DNA of 64,000 nucleotides from Anaerolineales bacterium (GTDB taxonomy: Bacteria; Chloroflexota; Anaerolineae; Anaerolineales; UBA11579). The stretch lies in assembly GCA_019454165.1 (NCBI GenBank), contig CP075367.1:255971-319970 (forward strand), written 5' to 3'. Both the position numbers and the translations under genes were made by a program. Shown piece by piece: positions 28,636 to 36,751 of this stretch (position 1 is the first letter of the stretch; the number at the start of each line of letters is the position of its first letter). The notes under the pieces were generated by a model. That model had not been told where the DNA came from and did not search any database. It was given only the letters and a program-made list of their open reading frames with translations.

Positions 28636-28665
28636 ATTCTGACACGCGCGCCGCACAACTGTCAA
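28636..28665 (-). promoter_or_regulatory. Sigma-70-like promoter of operon B
   Basis: On the minus strand, a perfect TTGACA (28665-28660) is followed after 18 nt by CAGAAT (28641-28636). The predicted start is near 28629, about 18 nt before the regulator B GTG. The promoter lies just after the wecB stop at 28685; no terminator is visible between them, so read-through from lhgO-wecB is also possible. Confidence 0.6.
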
Positions 28666-28684
28666 TAGACATTGAGGGGAGAAG

Positions 28685-29779
28685 CTAGCCCAATTTCTCG
28701 TACAAAATGGCTTCGATACGTTCGGCCGTGCGCCCATCCCATAAGTCGGGCTGCTGGGGAGCCGCCTTCTGCCCCCGCAGCGCACGATAACCCTCAACAA
28801 TCCCCTGAGGGCTGTTGCCCACCAGGCGGTTGCCGCCCATCTGCAGCGTGATCGGGCGCTCCGTGTTCTCGCGCGCCGTCAGGCACGGGATGCCCAGCAC
28901 GGTGCTCTCTTCCTGAATGCCACCCGAGTCCGTCAAGATGAATTGAGCCTGCGTCATCAGGCTAACGAACTCGAGATACCCCACCGGCTCCAGCAGCCTG
29001 ACCCCGCTGGCTTGCAGCGCATCCAGCAAGCCCCAGTCGGCCATGCGAGCCCGCGTGCGCGGGTGCACCGGGAAGATCAGCGGCGTGCTTTGCTGGATCG
29101 TAGCCAGCGCCTCAACGATCCCGCACAGCGCGCCTTGCTCATCCACGTTGGATGGGCGATGCAATGTCACCACGCCATACCCACCCGGCGTAAGCCCTTG
29201 CGCTTCCCAGGCGGCCAGCTGCTCAGCGGCCGGCTTGAAACGCAGCAAACTGTCCACCATGATGTTGCCCACGCGGAACACGCGCTCGGGCGGGATGCCG
29301 GCCGCGGCCAGATTCGTATCCGCATCCGGCGAGGGCGTGAATAAATAATCAGCCAGCACATCCGCCACGATGCGGTTGTGCTCCTCTGGCATCTCGCGGT
29401 CAAAGCTGCGCAGCCCGGCTTCCACATGCGCCAACGGAATGTTGAGCTTGTTGGCCGCGATCGAAGCGGCCAGGGTGGCATTGACATCGCCAAAGACAAC
29501 CACCATGTCCGGCCGGCGCGCCGTGAATTCCTTATCCAACTCAAGGATCACGCGCGCCACTTGCTCATTGACGCTGCCGCCATGAATATCCAAGTACAAA
29601 TCCGGCTCGGCCATCTGCAGCTGCCGGAAGAATACGTCTGACATGTTGGCGTCAAAATGCTGACCGGTATGGATCAGGCGCGCCTGCAGGCGGCCCTTGG
29701 CCTGCACCGCCGCCATCAGCGGGGCCGCTTTCATAAAGTTAGGTCGCGCCCCCACCACCAGCGCCAGTTGCTTGGCCAT
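28685..29779 (-). CDS. wecB: UDP-N-acetylglucosamine 2-epimerase (non-hydrolysing)
   Basis: A 364-aa protein. VVGARPNFMKAAPLM is the family N-terminus, VFGDVNATLAASIAANK and AHVEAGLRSFDREMPEEHNR carry substrate and catalytic residues, TLHRPSNVD follows, and LTDSGGIQEESTVLGIPCL is the UDP-binding motif. It interconverts UDP-GlcNAc and UDP-ManNAc. ManNAc-type sugars can be polymer units or precursors of sialic-like acids. It starts 1 bp after the oxidase gene upstream and precedes operon B. Confidence 0.92.
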   Translation of the reverse strand: MAKQLALVVGARPNFMKAAPLMAAVQAKGRLQARLIHTGQHFDANMSDVFFRQLQMAEPDLYLDIHGGSVNEQVARVILELDKEFTARRPDMVVVFGDVNATLAASIAANKLNIPLAHVEAGLRSFDREMPEEHNRIVADVLADYLFTPSPDADTNLAAAGIPPERVFRVGNIMVDSLLRFKPAAEQLAAWEAQGLTPGGYGVVTLHRPSNVDEQGALCGIVEALATIQQSTPLIFPVHPRTRARMADWGLLDALQASGVRLLEPVGYLEFVSLMTQAQFILTDSGGIQEESTVLGIPCLTARENTERPITLQMGGNRLVGNSPQGIVEGYRALRGQKAAPQQPDLWDGRTAERIEAILYEKLG

Positions 29780-29780
29780 G

Positions 29781-30986
29781 CTAGCTCACCAACTCCGCCG
29801 CCTGGGCGGCTACATGCTGGCCGATGGCCAGGCTGGCCGTGGCCCCCGGCGACGGTGCATTCAGCACATGCAGCCAGCCGTCGCCGTGCGCAAAACGGAA
29901 ATCCTCCACCAGCTTGCCATCCTTATCCACCGCCTGGGCACGCACCCCCGCCCGCGCCGGAAGCAGATCCTCCGCCGTGACCGCGGGCATCATCCGCTGC
30001 ACCTCGCGGGCGAACACGCCCACATTCCCTGATCGCATTAGCTCACCCAGGCCCATCTTTAGATTTGGTAGCACCAGCCGCCAGAAACCACTGTAACTCA
30101 ACGACTCTAGCGTATCGCGCATATCAAAGTCTCTGCTGAAGTACCCCTCGCGTCGCAAGCTGAACACGGCATTGGGGCCTACCAGCACTTCGCCGTCCGT
30201 CATGCGGGTCAGGTGCACGCCCAGGAACGGGAAGCGCGGATCGGCCAGGGGATACACCATGCCGCGTACCAGGTGCCGGGCCTCCGGCCGCAACCGGAAG
30301 TACTCGCCGCGGAACGGCACAATGCGCAGCCCAGGGTCGATCCCAGTCTGGCGCGCCAACCGGTCACTGTACAGGCCGCCGCAGTTCACCGCTATACGGG
30401 TCTGCACCCCGCCCCGGCTGGTGTGCAGATGCAATATCCCATTTTTGCGCTCAAAGCGCTGTAATTTGGCGCCCAGGTGCACTTCTGCACCCGCCTGCAC
30501 CAGATCCTGAGCCAGCGCCCGCGCCACATGCCCGTAATCTACGATCCCCGCCTGCGGCACCCAAATGGCTTGCACCGCGCGCACATGCGGCTCGATCTCG
30601 GCGATGCGCTCCGCGTCTACGATGTCCAGCGCCAGCCCGTTCTCAACCCCACGCGCATACAGCGGCTGCAGGCGCGGCACTTCGTCTTCGCGAGTGGCGA
30701 CGATAAGCTTGCCGGTCATCTCATACTTGATCTTGTGCTCGTCGCAAAAGGCCAGCATGGCGGTGCGCCCGGCCGCGGTCAGCTGCGCCTTCAAGCTGCC
30801 CTTCTTGTAATAGATACCGGAGTGCAGCACGCCGCTGTTGCGGCCGGATTGGTGCGCGGCTACCTGCGGCTCCTTCTCCAGCACGGCCAGCGAGCTGCCG
30901 GGGTACTGCTGCAGCAAGGCCCGCGCCGTCGCCAACCCCACCAGGCCGCCGCCGATCACCACAAAATCATATGGCTTGGTTTGCAT
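29781..30986 (-). CDS. lhgO: FAD-dependent L-2-hydroxyglutarate oxidase-like protein
   Basis: A 401-aa FAD oxidoreductase. FVVIGGGLVGLATARALL is the dinucleotide site. HQSGRNSGVLHSGIYYKKGS is the LhgO/DAO hallmark, with the His that contacts the flavin. Members oxidise L-2-hydroxyglutarate to 2-oxoglutarate and pass electrons to quinones. ATG 30986 is chosen because a TATGAT box lies 10 nt upstream, whereas an ATG at 31001 would sit inside that box. It is divergent from the B12 transport operon and 1 bp from wecB. Its link to glycan synthesis is unclear. Confidence 0.85.
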   Translation of the reverse strand: MQTKPYDFVVIGGGLVGLATARALLQQYPGSSLAVLEKEPQVAAHQSGRNSGVLHSGIYYKKGSLKAQLTAAGRTAMLAFCDEHKIKYEMTGKLIVATREDEVPRLQPLYARGVENGLALDIVDAERIAEIEPHVRAVQAIWVPQAGIVDYGHVARALAQDLVQAGAEVHLGAKLQRFERKNGILHLHTSRGGVQTRIAVNCGGLYSDRLARQTGIDPGLRIVPFRGEYFRLRPEARHLVRGMVYPLADPRFPFLGVHLTRMTDGEVLVGPNAVFSLRREGYFSRDFDMRDTLESLSYSGFWRLVLPNLKMGLGELMRSGNVGVFAREVQRMMPAVTAEDLLPARAGVRAQAVDKDGKLVEDFRFAHGDGWLHVLNAPSPGATASLAIGQHVAAQAAELVS

Positions 30987-30996
30987 ACCTGAAGTC

Positions 30997-31002
30997 ATCA
31001 TA
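30997..31002 (-). promoter_or_regulatory. Predicted -10 box of lhgO-wecB
   Basis: TATGAT on the minus strand ends 10 nt before ATG 30986, giving a leader of only a few nucleotides. There is no clear -35 box. It lies back to back with the btuF promoter, whose -35 begins at 31015. Confidence 0.45.
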
Positions 31003-31014
31003 ACTCAGCCAAAC

Positions 31015-31043
31015 TTGACGAGCATCTACCCGCACACTACAAT
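31015..31043 (+). promoter_or_regulatory. Sigma-70-like promoter of the B12 importer operon
   Basis: TTGACG (31015-31020), a 17-nt spacer and TACAAT (31038-31043) predict transcription from about 31050, just where the cobalamin riboswitch begins. Box quality and spacing are both good. Confidence 0.75.
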
Positions 31044-31049
31044 GGTCAG

Positions 31050-31220
31050 GCTCATTAACATTGCAACTGGGTGGCTGTTGTCTTTGCGACAACGGCAACT
31101 GCGAAGCCGGTGAGATGCCGGCGCTGTCCCGCAACTGTGATCCGCCTCTGTAGCTAGAGCGCGGTAAGCCAGGTCGCCGGCCCAGCTTGCTCAAGCACGA
31201 TCCTCGACGGATAAGGAGGT
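31050..31220 (+). promoter_or_regulatory. Cobalamin riboswitch
   Basis: The conserved core is plain: GCCGGTGAGATGCCGGCGCTG from 31106, then TCCCGCAACTGTGA ending at 31140 (the classic B12 box). AAGCCAGGTCGCC at 31166-31178 is the downstream conserved segment. The aptamer sits between the promoter and a terminator hairpin at 31262, ahead of btuF. By family knowledge, adenosyl- or other cobalamin binding would favour termination and shut off import. An SD-like AAGGAGGT (31213-31220) marks its 3' edge. The exact ends are approximate. Confidence 0.93.
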
Positions 31221-31261
31221 GCCCTTGCTCAAGCCCATGACCCCCGCTTGACGCCAGCCCT

Positions 31262-31289
31262 TCCCTGCCTCGTGCAGGGATTTTTGTTT
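31262..31289 (+). terminator. Riboswitch expression-platform terminator
   Basis: TCCCTGC (31262-31268), loop CTCGT and GCAGGGA (31274-31280) form a 7-bp stem followed by TTTTTGTTT. It lies between the cobalamin aptamer and btuF, so it is the likely B12-controlled attenuator. Confidence 0.8.
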
Positions 31290-31324
31290 AACTTGGCTTA
31301 TGAATTAACACTAGGAGATTTTCT

Positions 31325-32287
31325 GTGAAAAAACGCATTCTCAGCAGCCTCTTGCTGCTCGCTCTGCTGGCCGCCTGCGCTCCCGCCGCGGTGGCCACCC
31401 AAGTTCCCACCGCGGTAGTCGAACAGCCCACCGCGGCGCCGGTGGTCGATACCAGCATCAGCCTGACCGATGACCTGGGCCGCGAAGTAACCCTCGAAGC
31501 CCCGGCCGCCCGCGTGGTGTCCATGGCGCCCTCCAACACGGAGTTGCTCTTCGCCGTGGGCGCCGGTGACCAGGTCGTCGGCCGTGACCCGTACTCCAAC
31601 TTCCCCGAAGAAGCCTTCGACATCACCGACATCGGCGATACCTACGCCAGCCTCAATACTGAGCTGATCCTCAGCCTCGAGCCGGATCTCGTGCTGGCCG
31701 CTGGCATCACGCCGCCGGAGCAGGTCGACCAGCTCGAGCAGCTGGGCATCACGGTCTACTGGCTCGGCAACCCGACTGACCTCGAGGGCCTCTACCGCAA
31801 CCTGGAGACCGTCGGCATCCTCACCGGCAATGAGCAGGAAGCCCTGGCCGCCATTGATGACCTCAGTGCCCGCGCCGAGGCCGTGCTCGAGAAAGTGGCC
31901 ACCGTCACCGAACGCCCTACCGTCTTCTATGAAGTCGATGGCCAGACCGACCCCAGCGCGCCGTTCACTGCCGGCGGCGGCACCTTCATTGACCTGATCA
32001 TCAACCTGGCTGGCGGTGCCAACATCGTCGGCAGCCAGGAAGGCTACATCGCCTACAGCATCGAAGACCTGCTGGTGGCTGACCCCAGTGTGATCCTGCT
32101 GGGTGACTTCGCCTGGGGCGCGACGGTAGAGTCCGTCGCAGCCCGCGCCGGCTGGGGCGCCCTGTCGGCGGTCACCAACGACCGGGTCTACCCGTTCAAT
32201 GATGACCACATGAGCCGCCCGGGGCCGCGCCTCGTCAACGCGCTCGAAGAACTTGCCCTACTGCTTCACCCTGAACTGTTCGACTAA
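31325..32287 (+). CDS. btuF: Cobalamin ABC transporter substrate-binding lipoprotein
   Basis: A 320-aa protein starting with GTG 31325, with AGGAG about 8 nt upstream. The signal peptide ends in the lipobox LLAACAP (Cys near 19), followed by a low-complexity Ala/Thr/Pro linker. The periplasmic-binding domain begins ITVTD-like DDLGREVTLEAPAARVVSM and contains VVGRDPYSNFPEEA; it ends with a segment of the BtuF fold. It captures corrinoid outside the membrane and delivers it to BtuC/BtuD. The riboswitch upstream supports a corrinoid substrate over haem or siderophore. Confidence 0.9.
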   Translation: MKKRILSSLLLLALLAACAPAAVATQVPTAVVEQPTAAPVVDTSISLTDDLGREVTLEAPAARVVSMAPSNTELLFAVGAGDQVVGRDPYSNFPEEAFDITDIGDTYASLNTELILSLEPDLVLAAGITPPEQVDQLEQLGITVYWLGNPTDLEGLYRNLETVGILTGNEQEALAAIDDLSARAEAVLEKVATVTERPTVFYEVDGQTDPSAPFTAGGGTFIDLIINLAGGANIVGSQEGYIAYSIEDLLVADPSVILLGDFAWGATVESVAARAGWGALSAVTNDRVYPFNDDHMSRPGPRLVNALEELALLLHPELFD

Positions 32288-32300
32288 AGTACCAAACAAG

Positions 32301-32325
32301 CAGGGCGGGCTATATGCCCGCCCTG
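32301..32325 (+). other. Perfect intergenic hairpin between btuF and btuC
   Basis: CAGGGCGGGC, loop TATAT and GCCCGCCCTG form a perfect 10-bp stem 13 bp after the btuF stop and 11 bp before the btuC start. No U-tract follows, so it is more likely an RNA-stabilising or partial-attenuation element than a full terminator. It could raise binding-protein level over the permease (inference). Confidence 0.65.
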
Positions 32326-32336
32326 CCATTGCACTT

Positions 32337-33350
32337 ATGAAACCTTTCATCCGCCGCCACCCATTCATCACCACCGCCATCCTGTTGGTCGGCGCGTTCT
32401 TGCTCAGCATTGCGCTGGGCTCTGTTTTCATTCTGCCTGAGAGCATATTCAAAGCCTTGCTTGGCCTTGAACCGTTGCAGGGCACGCTCAACACCATCCT
32501 GTTCGAGATCCGCCTGCCGCATGCCGTGCTCATTACCCTCACCGGTGCGGCGTTGGCCGCCAGCGGCACCGCCTACCAGGGCCTGTTCCGCAACCCGCTG
32601 GCCGACCCGTACCTGATCGGCATCGCCTCTGGCGCCGGCTTGGGCGCCGTCACCATGATGGCGCGTGATTGGCCCAAGGATCTGCTCGGCTTCTACAGCA
32701 TCCCCGCCGCCGCATTTGCCGGCGCGCTGCTCACCGTCGCCATCGTGTATTGGATCGCCCGCCTGGGCAAGACCGTGCCGGTCACGACGCTGATCCTGGC
32801 CGGTGTGGCGGTCAGCACCTTCGCCACCTCGCTCAGCTCCTTCCTGATGCTCCAATCCGAGAGCGAGCTGCGCCGCGCCATCGCCTGGCTGCTGGGCGGC
32901 GCGGCCCTCAACGGCTGGCAGCCGGTCATCGCCATGCTGCCCTACGTCACCGTCGGCATCATCATCCTGCTGCTCTCCGGCCACCAGCTCAACGTGCTGC
33001 AGACCGGCGAAGAACAGGCCCAGCAGCTTGGCCTGCCCGTCGAACGCATCAAGCTGGTGCTCATCGTGGCCGCTTCGCTGGCCGCGGCCGCCGCGGTGGC
33101 TTTCTCCGGCATGATCGGCTTCATCGGCCTGGTCATCCCGCACTCCCTGCGTCTCATTTGGGGCGGCGACCATCGCCGCTTGCTGCCGCTCTCGCTGCTC
33201 GGCGGCGCGGCCGCCTTGCTGCTGGCCGATGTGGTCGCCCGCACCATCCTGCCGCCGCAGGTCATCCCGGTTGGCATCATCACTGCCCTAGTCGGCGTGC
33301 CTTTCTTCCTCTGGTTGCTGCGCCGCGCCAAAGCGCAGATGTACTGGTAA
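32337..33350 (+). CDS. btuC: Cobalamin ABC transporter permease
   Basis: A 337-aa FecCD-family permease with about nine to ten hydrophobic segments. ATG 32337 (MKPFIRRHPFI) is preferred, since an earlier frame start at 32253 would lie inside btuF. GTAYQGLFRNPLADPYLIGI is the family signature for the coupling region, and FSGMIGFIGLVIPHSLRL the second. It forms the membrane channel with the BtuD ATPase, 2 bp downstream, and takes cargo from BtuF. Confidence 0.92.
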   Translation: MKPFIRRHPFITTAILLVGAFLLSIALGSVFILPESIFKALLGLEPLQGTLNTILFEIRLPHAVLITLTGAALAASGTAYQGLFRNPLADPYLIGIASGAGLGAVTMMARDWPKDLLGFYSIPAAAFAGALLTVAIVYWIARLGKTVPVTTLILAGVAVSTFATSLSSFLMLQSESELRRAIAWLLGGAALNGWQPVIAMLPYVTVGIIILLLSGHQLNVLQTGEEQAQQLGLPVERIKLVLIVAASLAAAAAVAFSGMIGFIGLVIPHSLRLIWGGDHRRLLPLSLLGGAAALLLADVVARTILPPQVIPVGIITALVGVPFFLWLLRRAKAQMYW

Positions 33351-33352
33351 GT

Positions 33353-34126
33353 ATGCTGAGGATCGAACAGCTTGAGCTCGCCTACGGCAGCACGCCCGTC
33401 CTCGCTGACCTTGATCTACAAGTGCAGCCAGGCGAGGTGCTTGGCCTGATCGGCCCCAACGGGGCCGGCAAAAGCAGCCTGATCCGCGCCCTTAGCGGCG
33501 TGCTGGCGCCGCGCCGCGGGCGCATCTCCTTCAATGGGCAGGACCTGCTGGCCATGCCAGAAGCGCAGCGCGCCCGCCTGGTCAGCGTGGTACCGCAATC
33601 CACCCAGCTGCCGCCCGCCTTCACCGTATACGAATGCGTGGCTTTCGGCCGTACACCCCATCTCAACTGGCTGGGCAGCCTGGGCACGGAGGATAAGGCG
33701 AAAATTGAGTGGGCCATGCAGATAACCGAGAGCGCCGCGCTAAAAAACCGCCGCGCTGGTGAGCTTTCTGGCGGCGAACAGCAGCGCGTCCTGCTGGCCC
33801 GCGCTCTGGCGCAGGATTGCCCCATCCTGCTGCTCGACGAGCCGACCGCCCATCTGGATCTCCACCACCAGGTGGCCATCCTCAACGTGGTGCGCAGCCT
33901 GGCCCGCGAGCGTGAGCTGGCTGTGCTCGTGGCCCTGCACGACCTCAACCTGGCTTCCCTGTTCGCCCAACGGCTGGCTCTGCTGGTCAACGGCCGCCTG
34001 CAAATCGAGGGCACGCCAGCACAGGTGCTGACCCCGGAGGCGCTGGAGCAGGCTTACTCTGTTTCCACCCGCATCCTGCCCAACCCCGAAACAGGGCAGC
34101 CCTGGGTCATCCTCCAAGACAAGTAG
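33353..34126 (+). CDS. btuD: Cobalamin ABC transporter ATP-binding protein
   Basis: A 257-aa ATPase from ATG 33353 (MLRIEQLELAYG); the same frame extends upstream only as antisense-like noise inside btuC. Walker A LIGPNGAGKSSLIRAL, signature LSGGEQQRVLLARAL, Walker B PILLLDEPTAHLD and switch LVALHDLNLAS are all present. FGRTPHLNWLG is typical of the FepC/BtuD group. It powers corrinoid uptake and is the last gene of the riboswitch-controlled operon. Confidence 0.93.
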   Translation: MLRIEQLELAYGSTPVLADLDLQVQPGEVLGLIGPNGAGKSSLIRALSGVLAPRRGRISFNGQDLLAMPEAQRARLVSVVPQSTQLPPAFTVYECVAFGRTPHLNWLGSLGTEDKAKIEWAMQITESAALKNRRAGELSGGEQQRVLLARALAQDCPILLLDEPTAHLDLHHQVAILNVVRSLARERELAVLVALHDLNLASLFAQRLALLVNGRLQIEGTPAQVLTPEALEQAYSVSTRILPNPETGQPWVILQDK

Positions 34127-34185
34127 CGAAAGGCAATTCGCCAAATTCAGCCCGCGATTCTGCCGCGCAGCCCCGCCCGCATGCG

Positions 34186-34191
34186 TACAAT
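34186..34191 (+). promoter_or_regulatory. -10 box for a probable leaderless transcript
   Basis: TACAAT ends 6 nt before ATG 34198, so transcription is predicted to begin at or next to the A of the start codon. No Shine-Dalgarno sequence precedes the gene. Confidence 0.6.
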
Positions 34192-34197
34192 GCGCGC

Positions 34198-35190
34198 ATG
34201 TCTGTAAAGCGCATCCTCGTCGTCGAAGACCAGCCGCAGGCCGCCCACGCGCTACTTGAAGGGTTGGCCAGCCTCGGGCCGGCCATCACCGCCCACAGCG
34301 CGCCCTCCGCGGAGGCGGCCTTGCGCGCTTTGCAAGACGCGCCGTTCGACCTGCTGATCGCCGATGTGCTGCTGCCCGGCATCTCCGGCCTGGAGTTGAT
34401 GGCGCGTTTCCGTCGCCAAAACCCGGCCACTCGCGTGATCCTGCTCAGCGGCGTGCAAGACGAAGCGATCCGCAGCCAGGTGGCCCGCAGCGGCGCGGAT
34501 GGCTTTTTCTTCAAGCCGGTCGAGCTGGCCGATGTACTGGATGCCGTGGAACGCCAACTCGGCCTGGTCAAGACCATCCTGCCCACCGAGCTGTCGGTCA
34601 TCAAGAACTCACAAGACAACGAAGCCAACATCGCCCAGGAACTTGCCGAGTTGCGCTTCACGGCTCAGGCTTACTCCGCCTTGCTCATCGCTATCGGCGG
34701 CCAAGTATTAGCCCGCGCCGGCGTGCTGCCCAACCCATCCGTTGAGGCTGGCCTGATCACGCACATGCTTTCCGCCCTGCAATCCAGCCAGCGCATGGGC
34801 AGCCTGTTGGGCGCCGCCCAGCCGGATGATCTGCTGGCCATCCGCGGCGCCAACGAGCACGTCTACTTCACCAGCCTGGGTGGCGGCCGCTGCCTGGCCC
34901 TGGTCACCAAGCCGCTCAGCGCCCCGCGCGCCGCGGCGTTGGCGCAGGCCATGCACAAGACCAGCCTACGCCTGGCCCAGTCACCCGAGGCTGCGCCGGC
35001 CGCCGAAGCCCGCCTGGCGGAAACCGACCCGCACCTGGAAAAGATCCTGGCCATGGAAGATACGCGGCCCAGCCGCGTGGTGGCCGAGCGCTACTGGCAG
35101 GCTGCTGAGCTGCAGGCGCCGCGCCTGCACGGCGCGCTCAGCTACGAGCAAGCCGCCCAGATCGGCCTGGCGCCGCCCATTCAACAATAG
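34198..35190 (+). CDS. Response regulator with roadblock/LC7-like C-terminal region
   Basis: A 330-aa protein. The receiver domain (~1-125) has the acidic pair in ILVVEDQ, the phospho-acceptor Asp in LLIADVLLPGISG, LLSGV (Ser switch) and the FFFKPV Lys. A linker follows. Residues ~155-250 (AYSALLIAIGGQVLARAG to LVTKPL) have the alternating strands of roadblock/LC7 modules, which in bacteria regulate small GTPases. No histidine kinase or DNA-binding domain is adjacent. The C-terminal assignment is by pattern only. Output by protein-protein contact is likely. Confidence 0.75.
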   Translation: MSVKRILVVEDQPQAAHALLEGLASLGPAITAHSAPSAEAALRALQDAPFDLLIADVLLPGISGLELMARFRRQNPATRVILLSGVQDEAIRSQVARSGADGFFFKPVELADVLDAVERQLGLVKTILPTELSVIKNSQDNEANIAQELAELRFTAQAYSALLIAIGGQVLARAGVLPNPSVEAGLITHMLSALQSSQRMGSLLGAAQPDDLLAIRGANEHVYFTSLGGGRCLALVTKPLSAPRAAALAQAMHKTSLRLAQSPEAAPAAEARLAETDPHLEKILAMEDTRPSRVVAERYWQAAELQAPRLHGALSYEQAAQIGLAPPIQQ

Positions 35191-35204
35191 CCAGCGCTGC
35201 ATGT

Positions 35205-35210
35205 TACAAT
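35205..35210 (+). promoter_or_regulatory. Predicted -10 box of tRNA-Gln
   Basis: TACAAT lies 28 nt upstream of the mature tRNA 5' end. The -35 region is weak (TTCAAC at 19-nt spacing), so confidence is limited. Confidence 0.4.
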
Positions 35211-35238
35211 TTTGCGCCTTCGGCTAACCCCGACCCAT

Positions 35239-35309
35239 TGGGGCGTGGTGCAATGGCAGCACACCGGACTTTGAATCCGTGGATCCTGGTTCGAGTCCAG
35301 GCGCCCCGA
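35239..35309 (+). tRNA. tRNA-Gln (anticodon TTG)
   Basis: A 71-nt cloverleaf can be drawn. The acceptor arm TGGGGCG pairs with CGCCCCG, with U-G at 1-72. The D arm is GTGC/GCAC-like. The anticodon loop is CTTTGAA with TTG at 35271-35273, and the T arm is CCTGG-TTCGAGT-CCAGG. CCA is not encoded. It decodes CAA/CAG. GatCAB, present in this window, may be needed to make Gln-tRNA if no GlnRS exists (inference). Confidence 0.95.
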
Positions 35310-35398
35310 CTTGCGTCAGCTATGCAAGCAACTGAAGACCCCCTCCCTGATTCTTCACTACATTCGCTGCTCTTAACGCCTGCCAGGTGGCCGGCTGT

Positions 35399-36751
35399 AT
35401 GACCACCCGCGTCGTTATTCTGGCCGCCGGCAAAGGCACGCGCATGCGCTCGCGCCTGCCCAAGATCCTGCACCCGCTTGGCGGCCGGCCCATGGTGCAA
35501 TACGCCCTGGAAGCTGCCCGCCAGGCCAGCTCGCTGCCGCCCGTGCTCGTCATCGGCCATCAGGCCGCCGACATCCGCGCCGCGGTGGGCGACCAGGCTG
35601 ACTATGTAAAGCAGGCCGAGCAGAAGGGTACCGGCCATGCTGTCATGCAGGTCCAGGCGCTGCTTGAGGGCAAGGCCGAGCAGGTCATCGTCTCCAACGC
35701 AGACTTGCCCCTGCTGACCGGCGAAACCCTGGCGGCCCTGGCTGAGGCGCACGCCAAAAGCAAGGCCGCCATCACCCTGCTGACCCTCAAGCAAACAAAC
35801 GCGCGCGGCTTTGGCCGCATCAAACGCCTCAAAGGCAAGCCGGTCGCCATCATCGAAGAAGCCGAAGCGACCCCCAAACAGCTGCTCATCGACGAGCTCA
35901 ACGTCGGCGCCTACTGTTTCAACGCCAAGTGGCTGTGGGCCGCCCTCCAAAAGCTCAAACCCTCCCCCAATAAGGGCGAGTATTACCTGACCGACCTGCT
36001 GGCCATCGCCGTCAAGCAAAGCAAGAAGATCCACAGCCTGGAGCTGCAAGACCCCACCGAGGCCATCGGCATCAACACGCGTGAGCACCTGGCTGAAGCT
36101 GAATACGCCCTGCGCCAGCGCATCAACCGCCACTGGATGCTGGCCGGCGTCACCATCCAGGATCCGCAAAGCACTTACATCCAGCCCGGCGTCACGCTGG
36201 GGCAAGACACCACCATCCTGCCCAATACCATGCTGCTGGCTGGCACCCAGGTGGGCGAAGACTGCATCATCGGGCCAAACACCTCCATCAGCCACAGCCG
36301 GGTCGGCAACGGCTGCCACATCCAGGCCGCCGTGGTGGAGCACGCCATCATCGAGAACGATGTAGAGATCGGCCCCTTCGCTCACCTGCGCAAGGGCGCC
36401 CACCTGGAAGACGGCGTCCATATGGGCAACTTCGGCGAGATCAAGAATTCACGCCTGGCCGCCGGCGTCAAGATGGGCCACTTCTCCTACATCGGTGACG
36501 CTACCATCGGCAAGAACGTCAACATCGGCGCTGGCACCATCACCGCCAATTACGACGGCCAGAACAAGAATCCCACCGTCATCGAAGACGGCGTCTTCAT
36601 CGGCAGTGACACCATGCTGGTCGCCCCGCTGCACATCGGCAAAGGCGCCCGCACCGGCGCCGGCGCGGTGGTCACCAAAGATGTCCCCCCCAATACCGTG
36701 GTGGCCGGCGTGCCCGCCCGCGCCATCCGCAAACTGGAAGGTTCTGATTAG
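35399..36751 (+). CDS. glmU: Bifunctional GlmU (GlcNAc-1-P uridylyltransferase / GlcN-1-P acetyltransferase)
   Basis: A 450-aa protein, family length. The N-domain has VVILAAGKGTRMRSRLPKIL (nucleotide-binding signature), QKGTGHAV and VSNADLPLL. The linker and left-handed beta-helix follow, with hexapeptide repeats (IGPNTSISHSRVG) and the acetyltransferase region around NFGEIKNSRL and TANYDGQNK. It makes UDP-GlcNAc for peptidoglycan and for the glycan cluster. ATG 35399 starts at MTTRVVIL; an in-frame start 12 nt earlier has no support. It overlaps or abuts the CBS gene downstream. Confidence 0.93.
   Translation: MTTRVVILAAGKGTRMRSRLPKILHPLGGRPMVQYALEAARQASSLPPVLVIGHQAADIRAAVGDQADYVKQAEQKGTGHAVMQVQALLEGKAEQVIVSNADLPLLTGETLAALAEAHAKSKAAITLLTLKQTNARGFGRIKRLKGKPVAIIEEAEATPKQLLIDELNVGAYCFNAKWLWAALQKLKPSPNKGEYYLTDLLAIAVKQSKKIHSLELQDPTEAIGINTREHLAEAEYALRQRINRHWMLAGVTIQDPQSTYIQPGVTLGQDTTILPNTMLLAGTQVGEDCIIGPNTSISHSRVGNGCHIQAAVVEHAIIENDVEIGPFAHLRKGAHLEDGVHMGNFGEIKNSRLAAGVKMGHFSYIGDATIGKNVNIGAGTITANYDGQNKNPTVIEDGVFIGSDTMLVAPLHIGKGARTGAGAVVTKDVPPNTVVAGVPARAIRKLEGSD

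Noticed and set aside
28612..28800. Extended N-terminus of regulator B
   Set aside because: It would overlap the wecB 3' end and contains no homology; the promoter lies within it.
31298..32209. Minus-strand 303-codon frame opposite btuF
   Set aside because: btuF has lipobox, RBS and riboswitch; the opposing frame lacks these and shows shadow composition.
32669..33352. Upstream extension of the btuD frame within btuC
   Set aside because: Sequence is Arg/His/Pro-rich and unrelated to ATPases; btuD begins at 33353.
35204..36421. Minus-strand 405-codon frame opposite tRNA-Gln and glmU
   Set aside because: It crosses a clear tRNA and a well-conserved glmU.
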